Origin: PLOWO2-12-38-17 sp963709355
GTDB taxonomy: Bacteria > Planctomycetota > Brocadiia > Brocadiales > Brocadiaceae
NCBI GenBank assembly: GCA_963709355.1
Contig: CAVPVY010000005.1
Coordinates: 682,001 to 746,000, forward strand
Length of the DNA: 64,000 bases
Reading direction: 5' to 3'
Shown here: positions 43,642-51,699 of the stretch, piece by piece
How the letters are laid out: every line of letters begins with the position of its first letter
How positions within the stretch are numbered: the stretch's first letter is position 1
Position numbers and translations under genes: made by a program
The notes under the pieces: generated by a model
Told to the model about the DNA's origin: nothing
The model's database searches: none
The model's input: only the letters and a program-made list of their open reading frames with translations

Positions 43642-44679
43642 ATGAAGTTATCTGATTACGATTACGATCTTCCTAAAGAATTAATTGCCCAGCAGCCAGA
43701 AAAAAATCGTGGAGAGTCCCGTATGATGGTATTAAACAAGAACACTGGCAGGTTAGAGCATTGCAGATTCAATGAGATAACGAAATATCTTTCTAAGGGG
43801 GATTTATTGGTATTGAATAATACAAAAGTAATTCCAGCACGTTTAATGGGGAATAGGAGTAATGGCGCATCTGTCGAGTTGTTACTAGTTGAGGAATTAG
43901 GAGAAAATCACTGGAAGGCTTTGGTGGGTTCAAATGGCAGATTGGTTGCAGGCGAGGAGATTTGTATTGAGAATACTATTACTAAACTGAAATTGATTAA
44001 TAGAGCGGAGGACGGATTATGGTTAGTTGCGTTCTACAGGAAAGATAAAGTAAGAGAGCTCTTATGGCAAGTAGGTAGAATGCCATTACCTCCATATATA
44101 AAGCGTAATAAAGACAATACATTGTCCTCTTTTGATCGCGAGCGTTATCAGACGATATTCGCTAAAAAGGAAGGGGCGATAGCGGCTCCAACAGCGGGCT
44201 TACATTTTACTGAAGATATTATTAAAAAACTAAGAAATGGGGGTGTTGAAATAGAGTTTGTTACCCTTCACGTTGGCATTGGTACTTTTTTGCCAATTAA
44301 AACTGGAAATATTTTAGAACATCATATGCATAAAGAATATTATGAATATCATATAGATCTAATACTTAAAATAGAGAAAGCAAGAGAATTAAACAAACGT
44401 GTAATTGCTGTGGGAAGTACCACATGTCGTGTGCTTGAAACCGTTGCGATGAAGGGTAATACTCCATTTTATTCTGGCTGGACAGATTTGTTTATTTATC
44501 CACCATATAATTTCAAGTATGTTGATGTTCTGATTACTAACTTTCATCTTCCTAGGACTACCCTTCTGTTGCTTGTTTCTGCTTTTGCTGGTAGAGAAAA
44601 TATACTAAAAGCGTATGCAGTTGCTAGAGATAAAGGCTATCGTTTTTTTAGTTACGGTGATTGTATAATAATACTTTAG
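43642..44679 (+). CDS. queA: S-adenosylmethionine:tRNA ribosyltransferase-isomerase QueA
   Basis: Transfers and isomerises the ribose of SAM to 7-aminomethyl-7-deazaguanine in tRNA, forming epoxyqueuosine. The 345-residue protein has MKLSDYDYDLPKELIAQQP at the start, MMVLNKNTGRLEHCRF, NTKVIPARLMG, FAKKEGAIAAPTAGLHFTED, LHVGIGTFLPIK, STTCRVLETVA and TDLFIYPPYNFK, ending in TNFHLPRTTLLLLVSAFAG. The second ATG is chosen since family members start MKLSDYD and GGAA lies 7 bases before it. It lies divergent from mraZ. Confidence 0.96.
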   Translation: MKLSDYDYDLPKELIAQQPEKNRGESRMMVLNKNTGRLEHCRFNEITKYLSKGDLLVLNNTKVIPARLMGNRSNGASVELLLVEELGENHWKALVGSNGRLVAGEEICIENTITKLKLINRAEDGLWLVAFYRKDKVRELLWQVGRMPLPPYIKRNKDNTLSSFDRERYQTIFAKKEGAIAAPTAGLHFTEDIIKKLRNGGVEIEFVTLHVGIGTFLPIKTGNILEHHMHKEYYEYHIDLILKIEKARELNKRVIAVGSTTCRVLETVAMKGNTPFYSGWTDLFIYPPYNFKYVDVLITNFHLPRTTLLLLVSAFAGRENILKAYAVARDKGYRFFSYGDCIIIL

Positions 44680-44696
44680 GGAATGACTTATTAAAC

Positions 44697-44717
44697 ACAG
44701 AATTATGGTGATTCTGT
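44697..44717 (+). terminator. Possible weak terminator after queA
   Basis: ACAGAAT and ATTCTGT pair around a 7-base loop 18 bases after the queA stop codon. The following ATTTGTT is only partly T-rich. Confidence 0.35.
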
Positions 44718-44879
44718 ATTTGTTATTAAGCGGATTGATTGCAATGTGTAGGCTGAATCTATAACATTTCCTAACTTGAAAACGCAAAGATCCTCTTGTT
44801 AATACTTCCTTTTCTTAAATCTTATTCTAGTGTTTTGTAAAGTATATAGACATGGGTAACAGTTTATGTAATATGATAT

Positions 44880-44900
44880 GCCTATCCCTATGGGATAGGC
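44880..44900. repeat. Hairpin upstream of the transposase gene
   Basis: GCCTATCCC (44880-44888) pairs perfectly with GGGATAGGC (44892-44900) around a 3-base loop, between the left inverted repeat and the transposase ribosome binding site. It could reduce read-through transcription or act as part of an operator. Confidence 0.55.
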
Positions 44901-44933
44901 GACTTACTAAATTTTTTTATGGAGATGTTACCC

Positions 44934-45896
44934 ATGCCCAAGTATTATTACGATCAACTTATTCGAAAAAGGTTAGCGTGGATGCTCATGTATAAAAAGA
45001 TTAATAACGTCTCAAAGGTATGCCTGTATTTTGGCATATCTCGTAAATGTTTCTATAAATGGCTTAAACGTTACGAAGACTCAGGAGGTGACCCTGCAAG
45101 CCTCATTGATCGCTCAAAACGTCCCAGACGCTCCCCTATGCTTACCCATAAATATATTCAGTCTATCATAATAAGACTTCGTAAAACCACTTCCTTCGGC
45201 CCCGACCGTATACGGCTGTTCTTATTGAAGGACTATAATATCTCGCTTCCAAGGTCCACCATATACGCCACTTTAAAACGCAACGGCCTCATTGAGAAAC
45301 CCAAGAAGATGCACAGAAAACCTAAGTGTTATCAGATGCCCTCTCCAGGATACCTACAGGTAGATATAAAGCTGCTGGGCGGCTACAGACCCGGGAGCTT
45401 TGTTCAGTACTCCGCTCAGGACGACTCTACCAGGATCAAATTCACCAAACTTTACCAGGAACGCTCTACATCTAACTCCCTGGACTTCTTGCAATATATA
45501 TTCAGACGCTTTCCTTTCAAGATCAGGCACATCAGGACCGACAACGACGCCGTCTTTACCAATGCTTACACCGGTGAACCCAAAACCCATCCCTTACGGC
45601 AGCCCAAGACACATCCTTTTACCCTGTCGTGCATGGGGTTGGGTATAAAACACAAGCTCAATAGGCCTTCTTGTCCAGAGCAAAACGGCAAGGTAGAAAG
45701 GTCTCATAGAACCGATGGAGAAGAGTTTTTCCGTTTACAAAAAACTCGGAATCTTGACCTCCTTGTAAAAGAACGTAAAAAATACGATGAATTCTTTAAC
45801 AACAAAAGACCACACATGGGGCTTCAGGGGTGGACTCCACTGCAAAAATTACAAACTTTTCCTAATTACAAAAGTGTTACCTATGTCTATAGCTAA
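44934..45896 (+). CDS. IS481-family transposase (helix-turn-helix plus DDE integrase core)
   Basis: A 320-residue transposase. The N-terminal helix-turn-helix (NNVSKVCLYFGISRKCFYKWLKRYE) is followed by an integrase-core domain with the acidic residues in YLQVDIKLLGG, the IRTDNDAVF segment and the EQNGKVERSHRTDGEEFF glutamate. The start at 44934 (MPKYYYDQL) has GGAG 9 bases upstream at 44921-44924. A longer frame starts at 44919. The frame is intact, so the element may be active. The start codon falls within a sequence complementary to the left end of the element. Confidence 0.9.
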   Translation: MPKYYYDQLIRKRLAWMLMYKKINNVSKVCLYFGISRKCFYKWLKRYEDSGGDPASLIDRSKRPRRSPMLTHKYIQSIIIRLRKTTSFGPDRIRLFLLKDYNISLPRSTIYATLKRNGLIEKPKKMHRKPKCYQMPSPGYLQVDIKLLGGYRPGSFVQYSAQDDSTRIKFTKLYQERSTSNSLDFLQYIFRRFPFKIRHIRTDNDAVFTNAYTGEPKTHPLRQPKTHPFTLSCMGLGIKHKLNRPSCPEQNGKVERSHRTDGEEFFRLQKTRNLDLLVKERKKYDEFFNNKRPHMGLQGWTPLQKLQTFPNYKSVTYVYS

Positions 45897-46020
45897 TACA
45901 TCTTATTCTAGTGTTTTTTGTTGCTTATTTTTCTTGGTTTACTATAATAAGTTAATTTTATATTCAAACAGAAATAAATTGTCTTATGAATTAGTCGTTT
46001 GTTAAAGAGGGAAATTGCAA

Positions 46021-47676
46021 ATGTCATCAACAACACCATCAACTATGAAAGAATTTGAAGCGGTAAAACGGATTGTAAGTTACCTCAGCGGTTCTCAAAA
46101 TGTTATAAATTCTACTGATTGGACAATACGTCGAAGTGCGGAAAGATTTGCGTCGTTCACAAAATATGGAAATGTAGCGGTTCATTCAACTGTAAAGAAT
46201 CGCAGCGCAAAGATAACCGTCTATGTTGGAAGTGATGCCGTTCGTTTGAAAACGCATAATCCGCAACAGGCAGAGATAATGACTAACCTCCCTAAAACAC
46301 TTTTACAAGTTGAGGAATATGTGAAGAGAGCACCATTTGTTCGAATTGCCAGAACAATGGGTAACAATAATGAGTTTTCTCCGCATTGCACAATTTTTGT
46401 TTCGATACAAAGACCCGAGATGATCAGGCTTGCTTATATGACGTGGGCAACCCTGTTTACAGCAAATAATAATAGTGAACCTAAGCAGAATATTGTTTAC
46501 GTCCCTGAATGGCAAGAGACAGATCGTCAGATTCTGGTTTTCCCTGAAATTAGCACAACTGTTGTCTTGGGCAGTGATTATTACGGTGAGTCGAAGAAGG
46601 GGTTTCTGAGAATGGCTATGTGGAATGCAAAACAAAAGGGAATGCTCGGTTTACATGCAGGATCAAAAATTTTGAAGGTAAAAGGAACCGATGGACGTAT
46701 AAGAAAATATGGGATGCTTATTTTTGGTATGAGTGGTACAGGGAAGACAACCCATACCTGTCATACACATGGCTTGGGAGAAGAAGGAGAGGGCATTGAG
46801 ATATTACAGGACGATGTTGTCTTCTTAAAGAAGGATGGTTCTGCTTATGGTTCTGAGCGTGGGTTCTATCTGAAGACAGAAGGGCTTGATTCTGTTACCC
46901 AACCGATTATATACAAAGCGGCAACATCACGCGATGCAATCTTTGAAAATGTTATGATTGATTATGAAGGGAACCTGTATTTTGAGGACGATACCTTAAC
47001 CAGCAATGGTCGCGGTATTATGATGAGAGAAGACCTGAGTCCATATATTTCAAACAATATTAATTTACCATCTGTTGAGAGTATGGACGGGCTGATAATT
47101 GCCTTTATTACGCGTCGCCATACAGTCGTGCCTCTTGCTGCCAAACTTACACCTGAACAGGCGGCTGCGGTGTTTATGTTGGGAGAATCTATTGAGACTT
47201 CTGCAGGAGACCCAAAACGTGCAGGAGAGTCTATCAGAGAGGTAGGTACGAATCCATTTATTGTAGGTGATAAATCGTATGAGGGTAACTGGTTTTATGA
47301 TTTTGTAAAGAGACACGAAGGTAAGGTCCATTGTTATCAGTTGAATACCGGTGGCGTCGGGGAAATTATAGAAAAACAACCTGATGGTTCAAAGGTATTC
47401 AAGCGTAAGGTACTTAGAGTGGAGATACCAGAGATGGCAGCTATTATACGCGGTATTGCACGTGGTACAAACAAATGGAGTAAAGATAAATATTGGAATC
47501 TGGAAATACCAGCATCTGTGCAGGGTGTGGATTTGTCTAAATATGATGTGGAAAAATTTTATGATGTGGATGACGTTGTAAAACAGGTATCTGATTTGAG
47601 GTCTGAACGTGTAAAATATATAGAGAGTTTTAGTGCGCTTGATGAAGCAATTATTAATGCAGTCAGAAATATGTAA
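46021..47676 (+). CDS. pckA: Phosphoenolpyruvate carboxykinase (ATP-type family), divergent
   Basis: Converts oxaloacetate to phosphoenolpyruvate and CO2 (or the reverse) using a nucleotide. The 551-residue protein has the kinase P-loop FGMSGTGKTTHTCHTHGLG, the DDVVFLKKDG segment and SPHCTIFVSIQRPEMIRL earlier. Its P-loop neighbourhood differs from the classical form: the usual GDDEHGW metal/oxaloacetate loop is not recognisable and is replaced by ILQDDVVFLKK. The start at 46021 has AGAGGGA just upstream. It is a stand-alone gene; in an autotroph or anammox-like cell it may work in either direction. Family assignment is firm, the exact nucleotide is not. Confidence 0.8.
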   Translation: MSSTTPSTMKEFEAVKRIVSYLSGSQNVINSTDWTIRRSAERFASFTKYGNVAVHSTVKNRSAKITVYVGSDAVRLKTHNPQQAEIMTNLPKTLLQVEEYVKRAPFVRIARTMGNNNEFSPHCTIFVSIQRPEMIRLAYMTWATLFTANNNSEPKQNIVYVPEWQETDRQILVFPEISTTVVLGSDYYGESKKGFLRMAMWNAKQKGMLGLHAGSKILKVKGTDGRIRKYGMLIFGMSGTGKTTHTCHTHGLGEEGEGIEILQDDVVFLKKDGSAYGSERGFYLKTEGLDSVTQPIIYKAATSRDAIFENVMIDYEGNLYFEDDTLTSNGRGIMMREDLSPYISNNINLPSVESMDGLIIAFITRRHTVVPLAAKLTPEQAAAVFMLGESIETSAGDPKRAGESIREVGTNPFIVGDKSYEGNWFYDFVKRHEGKVHCYQLNTGGVGEIIEKQPDGSKVFKRKVLRVEIPEMAAIIRGIARGTNKWSKDKYWNLEIPASVQGVDLSKYDVEKFYDVDDVVKQVSDLRSERVKYIESFSALDEAIINAVRNM

Positions 47677-47725
47677 TTTTTTCAAATCCTGAATTTTTTT
47701 GTTTGAACTTGAATGGATATCTTTC

Positions 47726-47741
47726 AAAGAAATATTTCTTT
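47726..47741. terminator. Palindrome after pckA, possible terminator
   Basis: The 16-bp palindrome AAAGAAATATTTCTTT lies about 50 bases after the pckA stop and is followed by TTAATAAA. It is AT-only and so a weak candidate. Confidence 0.3.
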
Positions 47742-47852
47742 TTAATAAAGTGTTTGTATTTACTTAAACAATTCTCTGACCATAAAGATTTTATCATTAA
47801 TTAAATGCTAAAAATTAAATTTTTTTTACTAGATCATATTATTAAAGTTGAC

Positions 47853-47886
47853 GCTAACTTTTATATTATATGTTATGCTAACTTTT
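47853..47886. repeat. Pair of GCTAACTTTT direct repeats upstream of the Rrf2 gene
   Basis: GCTAACTTTT occurs at 47853-47862 and 47877-47886, 24 bases apart (about two turns of the helix). It could be a regulator site. The rest of 47677-48016 is AT-rich and holds no gene. Confidence 0.35.
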
Positions 47887-47944
47887 TTAGCTGTCTGAAA
47901 TTATACATAATTGAATGCAATGATTTAAATATTACCAAAATTGC

Positions 47945-47972
47945 TTGACATTTAAATTTTTTTTGTTAAAAT
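47945..47972 (+). promoter_or_regulatory. Candidate sigma70 promoter of the Rrf2 gene
   Basis: TTGACA (47945-47950), 16 bases, then TAAAAT (47967-47972), 45 bases before the ATG. A CTACCA motif just after it recalls the half-site of the palindrome downstream of the gene, so the regulator may act on its own promoter. Confidence 0.55.
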
Positions 47973-48016
47973 CCCTACCAAGTCTATCAACTTTGTTATA
48001 AACAAATATAAGAATT

Positions 48017-48475
48017 ATGAAGTTATCCAAAAAAAGCGATTATGCCATTCGTGCAATGATTTTCTTATCATTGAACTATAACAAGGGCGCTGTTCAAATA
48101 AAGGAGATTTCGACAAAGGAAAGGATACCTCAGAAATTTTTGGAAAATATACTTCTTACATTAAGGAAAGTCGGGGTATTAAATAGTAAGATGGGACTTA
48201 AGGGGGGTTACGAATTGGCTAGACCTCCTGATTTGATAACATTAGGCGAGGTGATTCGTGCGCTTGACGGTGCGATTGCGCCGGTGGATTGTGTCAGTAA
48301 GATTTCTTATAAACCATGTTCTGAGGAAGTTACATGCGTTATACGCGATGTGATGATGGATGTGAGAAATGCGATAACAGGGGTGTTGGACACTATGACT
48401 TTTGCTGATATGTGTAAACGCGTAGTGGAATCGCTAGGAAAAAAAAGTAATGAGGTTTTAACATATTCAATATAA
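48017..48475 (+). CDS. Rrf2-family transcriptional regulator with three-cysteine cluster site
   Basis: A 152-residue winged-helix regulator. The DNA-binding part has MKLSKKSDYAIRAMIFLSL, IPQKFLENILLTLRK and the wing MGLKGGYELARPP. Three cysteines at positions 92, 101 and 107 (DCVSKISYKPCSEEVTC) lie where IscR, NsrR and RsrR bind an iron-sulfur cluster, though the first gap is longer than in IscR. So iron-sulfur, redox or nitric oxide sensing is plausible; CymR-like sulfur sensing without a cluster is the alternative. The gene starts the ABC-transporter region, 71 bases ahead of the binding protein gene, with a palindrome between. Confidence 0.9.
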   Translation: MKLSKKSDYAIRAMIFLSLNYNKGAVQIKEISTKERIPQKFLENILLTLRKVGVLNSKMGLKGGYELARPPDLITLGEVIRALDGAIAPVDCVSKISYKPCSEEVTCVIRDVMMDVRNAITGVLDTMTFADMCKRVVESLGKKSNEVLTYSI

Positions 48476-48492
48476 AATTTTTCGCTAAATGT

Positions 48493-48507
48493 CTACCATT
48501 ATGGTAG
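48493..48507. promoter_or_regulatory. Palindrome CTACCATTATGGTAG, candidate Rrf2 operator
   Basis: A perfect 7-bp inverted repeat around a central T, located between the Rrf2 gene and the ABC-transporter genes. It lies 40 bases before the transporter start. Palindromes of this size fit binding by a dimer such as an Rrf2 protein. No T-run follows, so it is not a terminator. Confidence 0.45.
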
Positions 48508-48546
48508 AACATGTGGGTTTGTATTTTACAATAAAAAGTGAGATTA

Positions 48547-49599
48547 ATGATTTTAAAATACTGGATTGTTCTGTGTAGTTTGTTCTTTTTAATTATTAGT
48601 GGTACCGCGTGCTATAGGCGGGCTAATGAAGATACTATTCGAGTAGGTTATTTCCCGAATATTAGCCACGCACAGGCTGTTATTGGGCTGAACGGCGGTA
48701 CCTTTGAGAAATACATTGGACCTGAGGTCAAAATAAAGGCGACCCTTTTTAATGCAGGACCTTCTATTATGGAGGCGTTGTTTTCTGAGGATATAGATAT
48801 TGCGTACATTGGTCCTAGCCCTGCCATAAATGGCTATGTGCGCTCTGGCGGCAAGGCGTTAAAGGTAATTTCAGGTGTATCGAGTGGGGGATCGTTATTT
48901 ATAGTAAGACCGGATTCCAACATAAAAAAGCCCATAGATATTTCCGGAAAAAGAATCGCATCACCACAACTTGGGAACACACAGGATATCGCCCTTCGTG
49001 GGTATATTAAAGACTGTGGTTTAAAGCCAACAGAAAGGGGTGGGACTGTTAATATCCTTCCCCTGCGAAATCCCGATATTTTAAATCTTTTTATGCAGAA
49101 ACAAATAGATGGGGCATGGGTGCCAGAACCGTGGGCGACAAGACTTCTTAAGGAAGCAGGTGGAGAGGTTTTTCTTGATGAAAGAACCTTATGGGATGGC
49201 GGTAGGTTTTGTTCAACGCTAATGATTGTAGGTACAAATTTTTTAAAAAAACATCCCGATAGGGTCAAAAAATGGCTGACGGCTCATGTTGAAATGACCC
49301 GGTGGATTAATCAATATCCTGAAGAAGCAAAGGCTGTCATTGGTGACCAGATAAAGGCTATTTCTGGTATATCTCTTCCAAAGGATATTGTTGACGAAGC
49401 CTTCTCTCGATTGGAGATTACCTACGATCCGATCGTCTCATCACTGTTTTCTTATGCAGAGATGGCGTATAACGCTGGTTTTTTGGGAGAACAGAAGCCT
49501 GATTTATCGGGAATGGTAGACTTGAGGCTGCTCAACAGGATACTCAAAGAGAGGGCGTTGCCACGAGTGAACAAACGAGGAAAACTAAAAATAAGATAA
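48547..49599 (+). CDS. NitT/TauT-family ABC transporter substrate-binding lipoprotein
   Basis: A 350-residue periplasmic binding protein. The signal peptide ends in a lipobox (ISGTAC), so it is membrane-anchored. The fold matches the SsuA/TauA/NrtA type: IRVGYFPNISHAQAVIG, EALFSEDIDIAYIGPSPAING, GSLFIVRPDSNIKKPIDISG, KRIASPQLGNTQDIALRGYI and DGAWVPEPWATRLL. Such proteins bind sulfonates, nitrate, cyanate, taurine or thiamine precursors. The sequence alone does not settle the ligand; the Rrf2 regulator would suit a sulfur source. It heads the three-gene import operon with the ATPase and permease. Confidence 0.88.
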   Translation: MILKYWIVLCSLFFLIISGTACYRRANEDTIRVGYFPNISHAQAVIGLNGGTFEKYIGPEVKIKATLFNAGPSIMEALFSEDIDIAYIGPSPAINGYVRSGGKALKVISGVSSGGSLFIVRPDSNIKKPIDISGKRIASPQLGNTQDIALRGYIKDCGLKPTERGGTVNILPLRNPDILNLFMQKQIDGAWVPEPWATRLLKEAGGEVFLDERTLWDGGRFCSTLMIVGTNFLKKHPDRVKKWLTAHVEMTRWINQYPEEAKAVIGDQIKAISGISLPKDIVDEAFSRLEITYDPIVSSLFSYAEMAYNAGFLGEQKPDLSGMVDLRLLNRILKERALPRVNKRGKLKIR

Positions 49600-49620
49600 G
49601 GCTGATTGGAGGTAGTGAAG

Positions 49621-50565
49621 ATGTCGGAAAGCGCAGGAATTGAAAATCTCGTAGATATAGATCATGTTAAAGTAGATAATGAACAGCAGGAATCTCATAA
49701 AGTGAATGGGGTGTGGCCAAAACTGCGCGTTCAACACATATCTAAAGCATTTCAATCAACAAACGGAAAAGTATATGTGCTTGAAGATATAAACCTTGAG
49801 ATACAACAGGGAGAATTTGTATGTATTGTTGGACCTTCCGGGTGTGGGAAGACCACTCTTTTAAACATTGTTGCGGGATTTGAAAAGGCTGATTCAGGAG
49901 AGGTTTGGGCTAATGATCATAGAGTTACTGGTGCCTGGACGGATCGGGGTGTTATATTCCAGGAAGCAGCCCTTTTCCCATGGCTTAATGTGATCAAAAA
50001 TGTTGAATTTGGTTTAAAATTAAAAGGTTTAAATAGCAGGGAGAGACGAAATATCGCCCTTGAGTATCTTAAGATGGTCCATTTAACAAAATTTCAGAAT
50101 GCCCACGTGCACGAACTATCCGGCGGGATGAAGCAGCGTGTAGCCATAGCTAGGGCACTTGCAATGAATCCAGAGATGCTCCTGATGGATGAACCGTTTT
50201 CCGCACTGGATGCACAGACACGGTGGATACTCCATTATGAGTTACAGAATATCTGGCTAAAAACCAGGAAGACAATCTTATTTGTTACTCATAATATCCG
50301 TGAGGCTGTATGTTTGGCAGATCGCGTAATAATTCTTTCTACTACCCCGGGAAGGATCAAGAAAGAGTTTTTCGTTGATTTACCAAGACCCCGTGATGAT
50401 AACGATGTGAATGTGGCAGAATATTCCACGAGGATTATGAAGGAACTAAAGATTGAACTTGATAAGATTGTAAAGTGTGAAATGGATGCAGATTCATGTG
50501 CAGAATGTGATATAAAGTGTACAACAGAGGTGCCTGCTAAGACAGATATTGGGGGAGGAATTTGA
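49621..50565 (+). CDS. NitT/TauT-family ABC transporter ATP-binding protein with cysteine-rich tail
   Basis: A 314-residue ATPase that drives import. The start at 49621 has GGAGG about 9 bases upstream. Motifs in order: Walker A VGPSGCGKTTLLN, Q-loop VIFQEAALFPW, signature LSGGMKQRVAIARALA, Walker B LLMDEPFSALD and H-loop FVTHNIREAV. The last 30 residues carry four cysteines at 286, 293, 296 and 300 (CEMDADSCAECDIKC), which is not a normal part of this family. Together with the Rrf2 regulator this may be a metal or iron-sulfur site. An N-terminal extension of about 35 residues is also present. Confidence 0.93.
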   Translation: MSESAGIENLVDIDHVKVDNEQQESHKVNGVWPKLRVQHISKAFQSTNGKVYVLEDINLEIQQGEFVCIVGPSGCGKTTLLNIVAGFEKADSGEVWANDHRVTGAWTDRGVIFQEAALFPWLNVIKNVEFGLKLKGLNSRERRNIALEYLKMVHLTKFQNAHVHELSGGMKQRVAIARALAMNPEMLLMDEPFSALDAQTRWILHYELQNIWLKTRKTILFVTHNIREAVCLADRVIILSTTPGRIKKEFFVDLPRPRDDNDVNVAEYSTRIMKELKIELDKIVKCEMDADSCAECDIKCTTEVPAKTDIGGGI

Positions 50566-50568
50566 GAG

Positions 50569-51327
50569 ATGTACAGTATACTCAAAAGGGTGATATTCTT
50601 TATCCTTCTTATAGGGTTCTGGGAATTGTTGTTTCGATGTGGGATATGGCCGGAATATGTCCTTCCTTCTACGGTTTCAGTATATAAAACACTGATTCGT
50701 GGATTTCAGGACCATAGCTTTCTCATCGGAATAGCGATAAGTATGAAAAGAATTGCCATTGGTTATGGAATTTCCATCGGTGTAGGTGTTTTTTTAGGGT
50801 TGCTTATTGGAAGATTTAAGATTTTTGAAGAAACGCTCGGTTCTTTAATTTCTGGATTACAGACATTGCCGACCATTTGTTGGCTGCCGCTTGCCTTGCT
50901 TTGGTTTGGTTTGAACGATACTACGATAATATTTTTGGTTTTTATGGGTGCTGTGTTTTCTATCACTGTCGCAACGGATGCGGGAGTTAAAAGTGTTCCG
51001 CAACTTTATATTCGTGCTGCAAGCACCATGGGAGCAAGACGGTGGAAGTTGTACCTTGAGGTCATCATACCATCTGCGCTTCCTTATATTATAACAGGTA
51101 TGAAGCAGGGTTGGTCTTTTGCGTGGCGCTCTCTGATGGCGGGGGAATTGTTAATTGTATGCCTGGGATTAGGACATCTTATGATGATTGGGCGGGAGCT
51201 AAATGACATGAGTCAGGTAATTGCTGTAATGATAGTGATTATTATAATCGGTATCCTTGTGGATAGATTATTTTTTGTAAAGGTGGAAAGACGTATACGT
51301 GAACGTTGGGGTTTAGTAAAGGCTTAG
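50569..51327 (+). CDS. NitT/TauT-family ABC transporter permease
   Basis: A 252-residue inner-membrane protein with about six helices (FILLIGFWELLFRCGIW at the start; VIAVMIVIIIIGILVDRLFF at the end). The ATPase-contacting EAA-like loop AASTMGARRWKLYLEVIIPSALPY is intact. It starts 3 bases after the ATPase gene with a GAGG site, so the two are one unit. Substrate unknown; it forms the pore for the adjacent binding protein. Confidence 0.92.
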   Translation: MYSILKRVIFFILLIGFWELLFRCGIWPEYVLPSTVSVYKTLIRGFQDHSFLIGIAISMKRIAIGYGISIGVGVFLGLLIGRFKIFEETLGSLISGLQTLPTICWLPLALLWFGLNDTTIIFLVFMGAVFSITVATDAGVKSVPQLYIRAASTMGARRWKLYLEVIIPSALPYIITGMKQGWSFAWRSLMAGELLIVCLGLGHLMMIGRELNDMSQVIAVMIVIIIIGILVDRLFFVKVERRIRERWGLVKA

Positions 51328-51329
51328 AG

Positions 51330-51521
51330 TTACATTTCAACTTCAACAGGTAGTTCCATATTTTGCATTGATGCCTGTATTAATGCCTCCTGGTCTACTT
51401 TATCCTCCGGTTGTTTAATCCGGTCTGCGCTTCTTTCGACAAATTGAACGCCCTCGGTTTTATATTTCTTTTTTAGAAATTCGCACTTTGTGCAGTCTGG
51501 GGCTGTATAAATATATTTCAT
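51330..51521 (-). CDS. Small thioredoxin-fold protein with CxxC motif
   Basis: A 63-residue protein with MKYIYTAPDCTKCEFLKKKY: a beta strand, then CTKC at residues 10-13 and a helix, as at the start of glutaredoxin/NrdH-like proteins. The chain is short of a full thioredoxin fold, so it may be a minimal redox peptide. AGGAGG lies just before the ATG, a strong ribosome binding site. It converges on the ABC permease with 2 bases between, so it is not part of that operon. Partner unknown. Confidence 0.7.
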   Translation of the reverse strand: MKYIYTAPDCTKCEFLKKKYKTEGVQFVERSADRIKQPEDKVDQEALIQASMQNMELPVEVEM

Positions 51522-51699
51522 AAAGAGACCTCCTTAAAATGTTAAAAGTTATCAAATTAATGTTGTTAATTTTACTAAAATAACTGATTCTTTCAAGGGC
51601 ATTTTTTAATTTAGATTAAGGTGATTATAGATAGGTATAATCGTTTGACTGGATAAGGCTTATATGTTATATTCCTTGAAATACGGGAAGGAGTGATTT

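Larger units (their letters stand above)
44837..45899 (+). mobile_element. IS481-like insertion sequence with inverted ends and an 18-bp flanking direct repeat
   Basis: The 18-mer ATCTTATTCTAGTGTTTT occurs at 44819-44836 and again at 45900-45917, directly outside the element. Inside each end, nine bases in, are near-perfect inverted repeats ATAGACATGGGTAACA (44846-44861) and TGTTACCTATGTCTAT (45875-45890), 15 of 16 matching. Between them lies one intact transposase gene. The symmetric spacing supports these boundaries of about 1063 bases. The direct repeat is longer than usual target duplications for this family, so its origin is uncertain. Insertion lies between queA and pckA and disrupts no gene. 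Confidence 0.75.
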
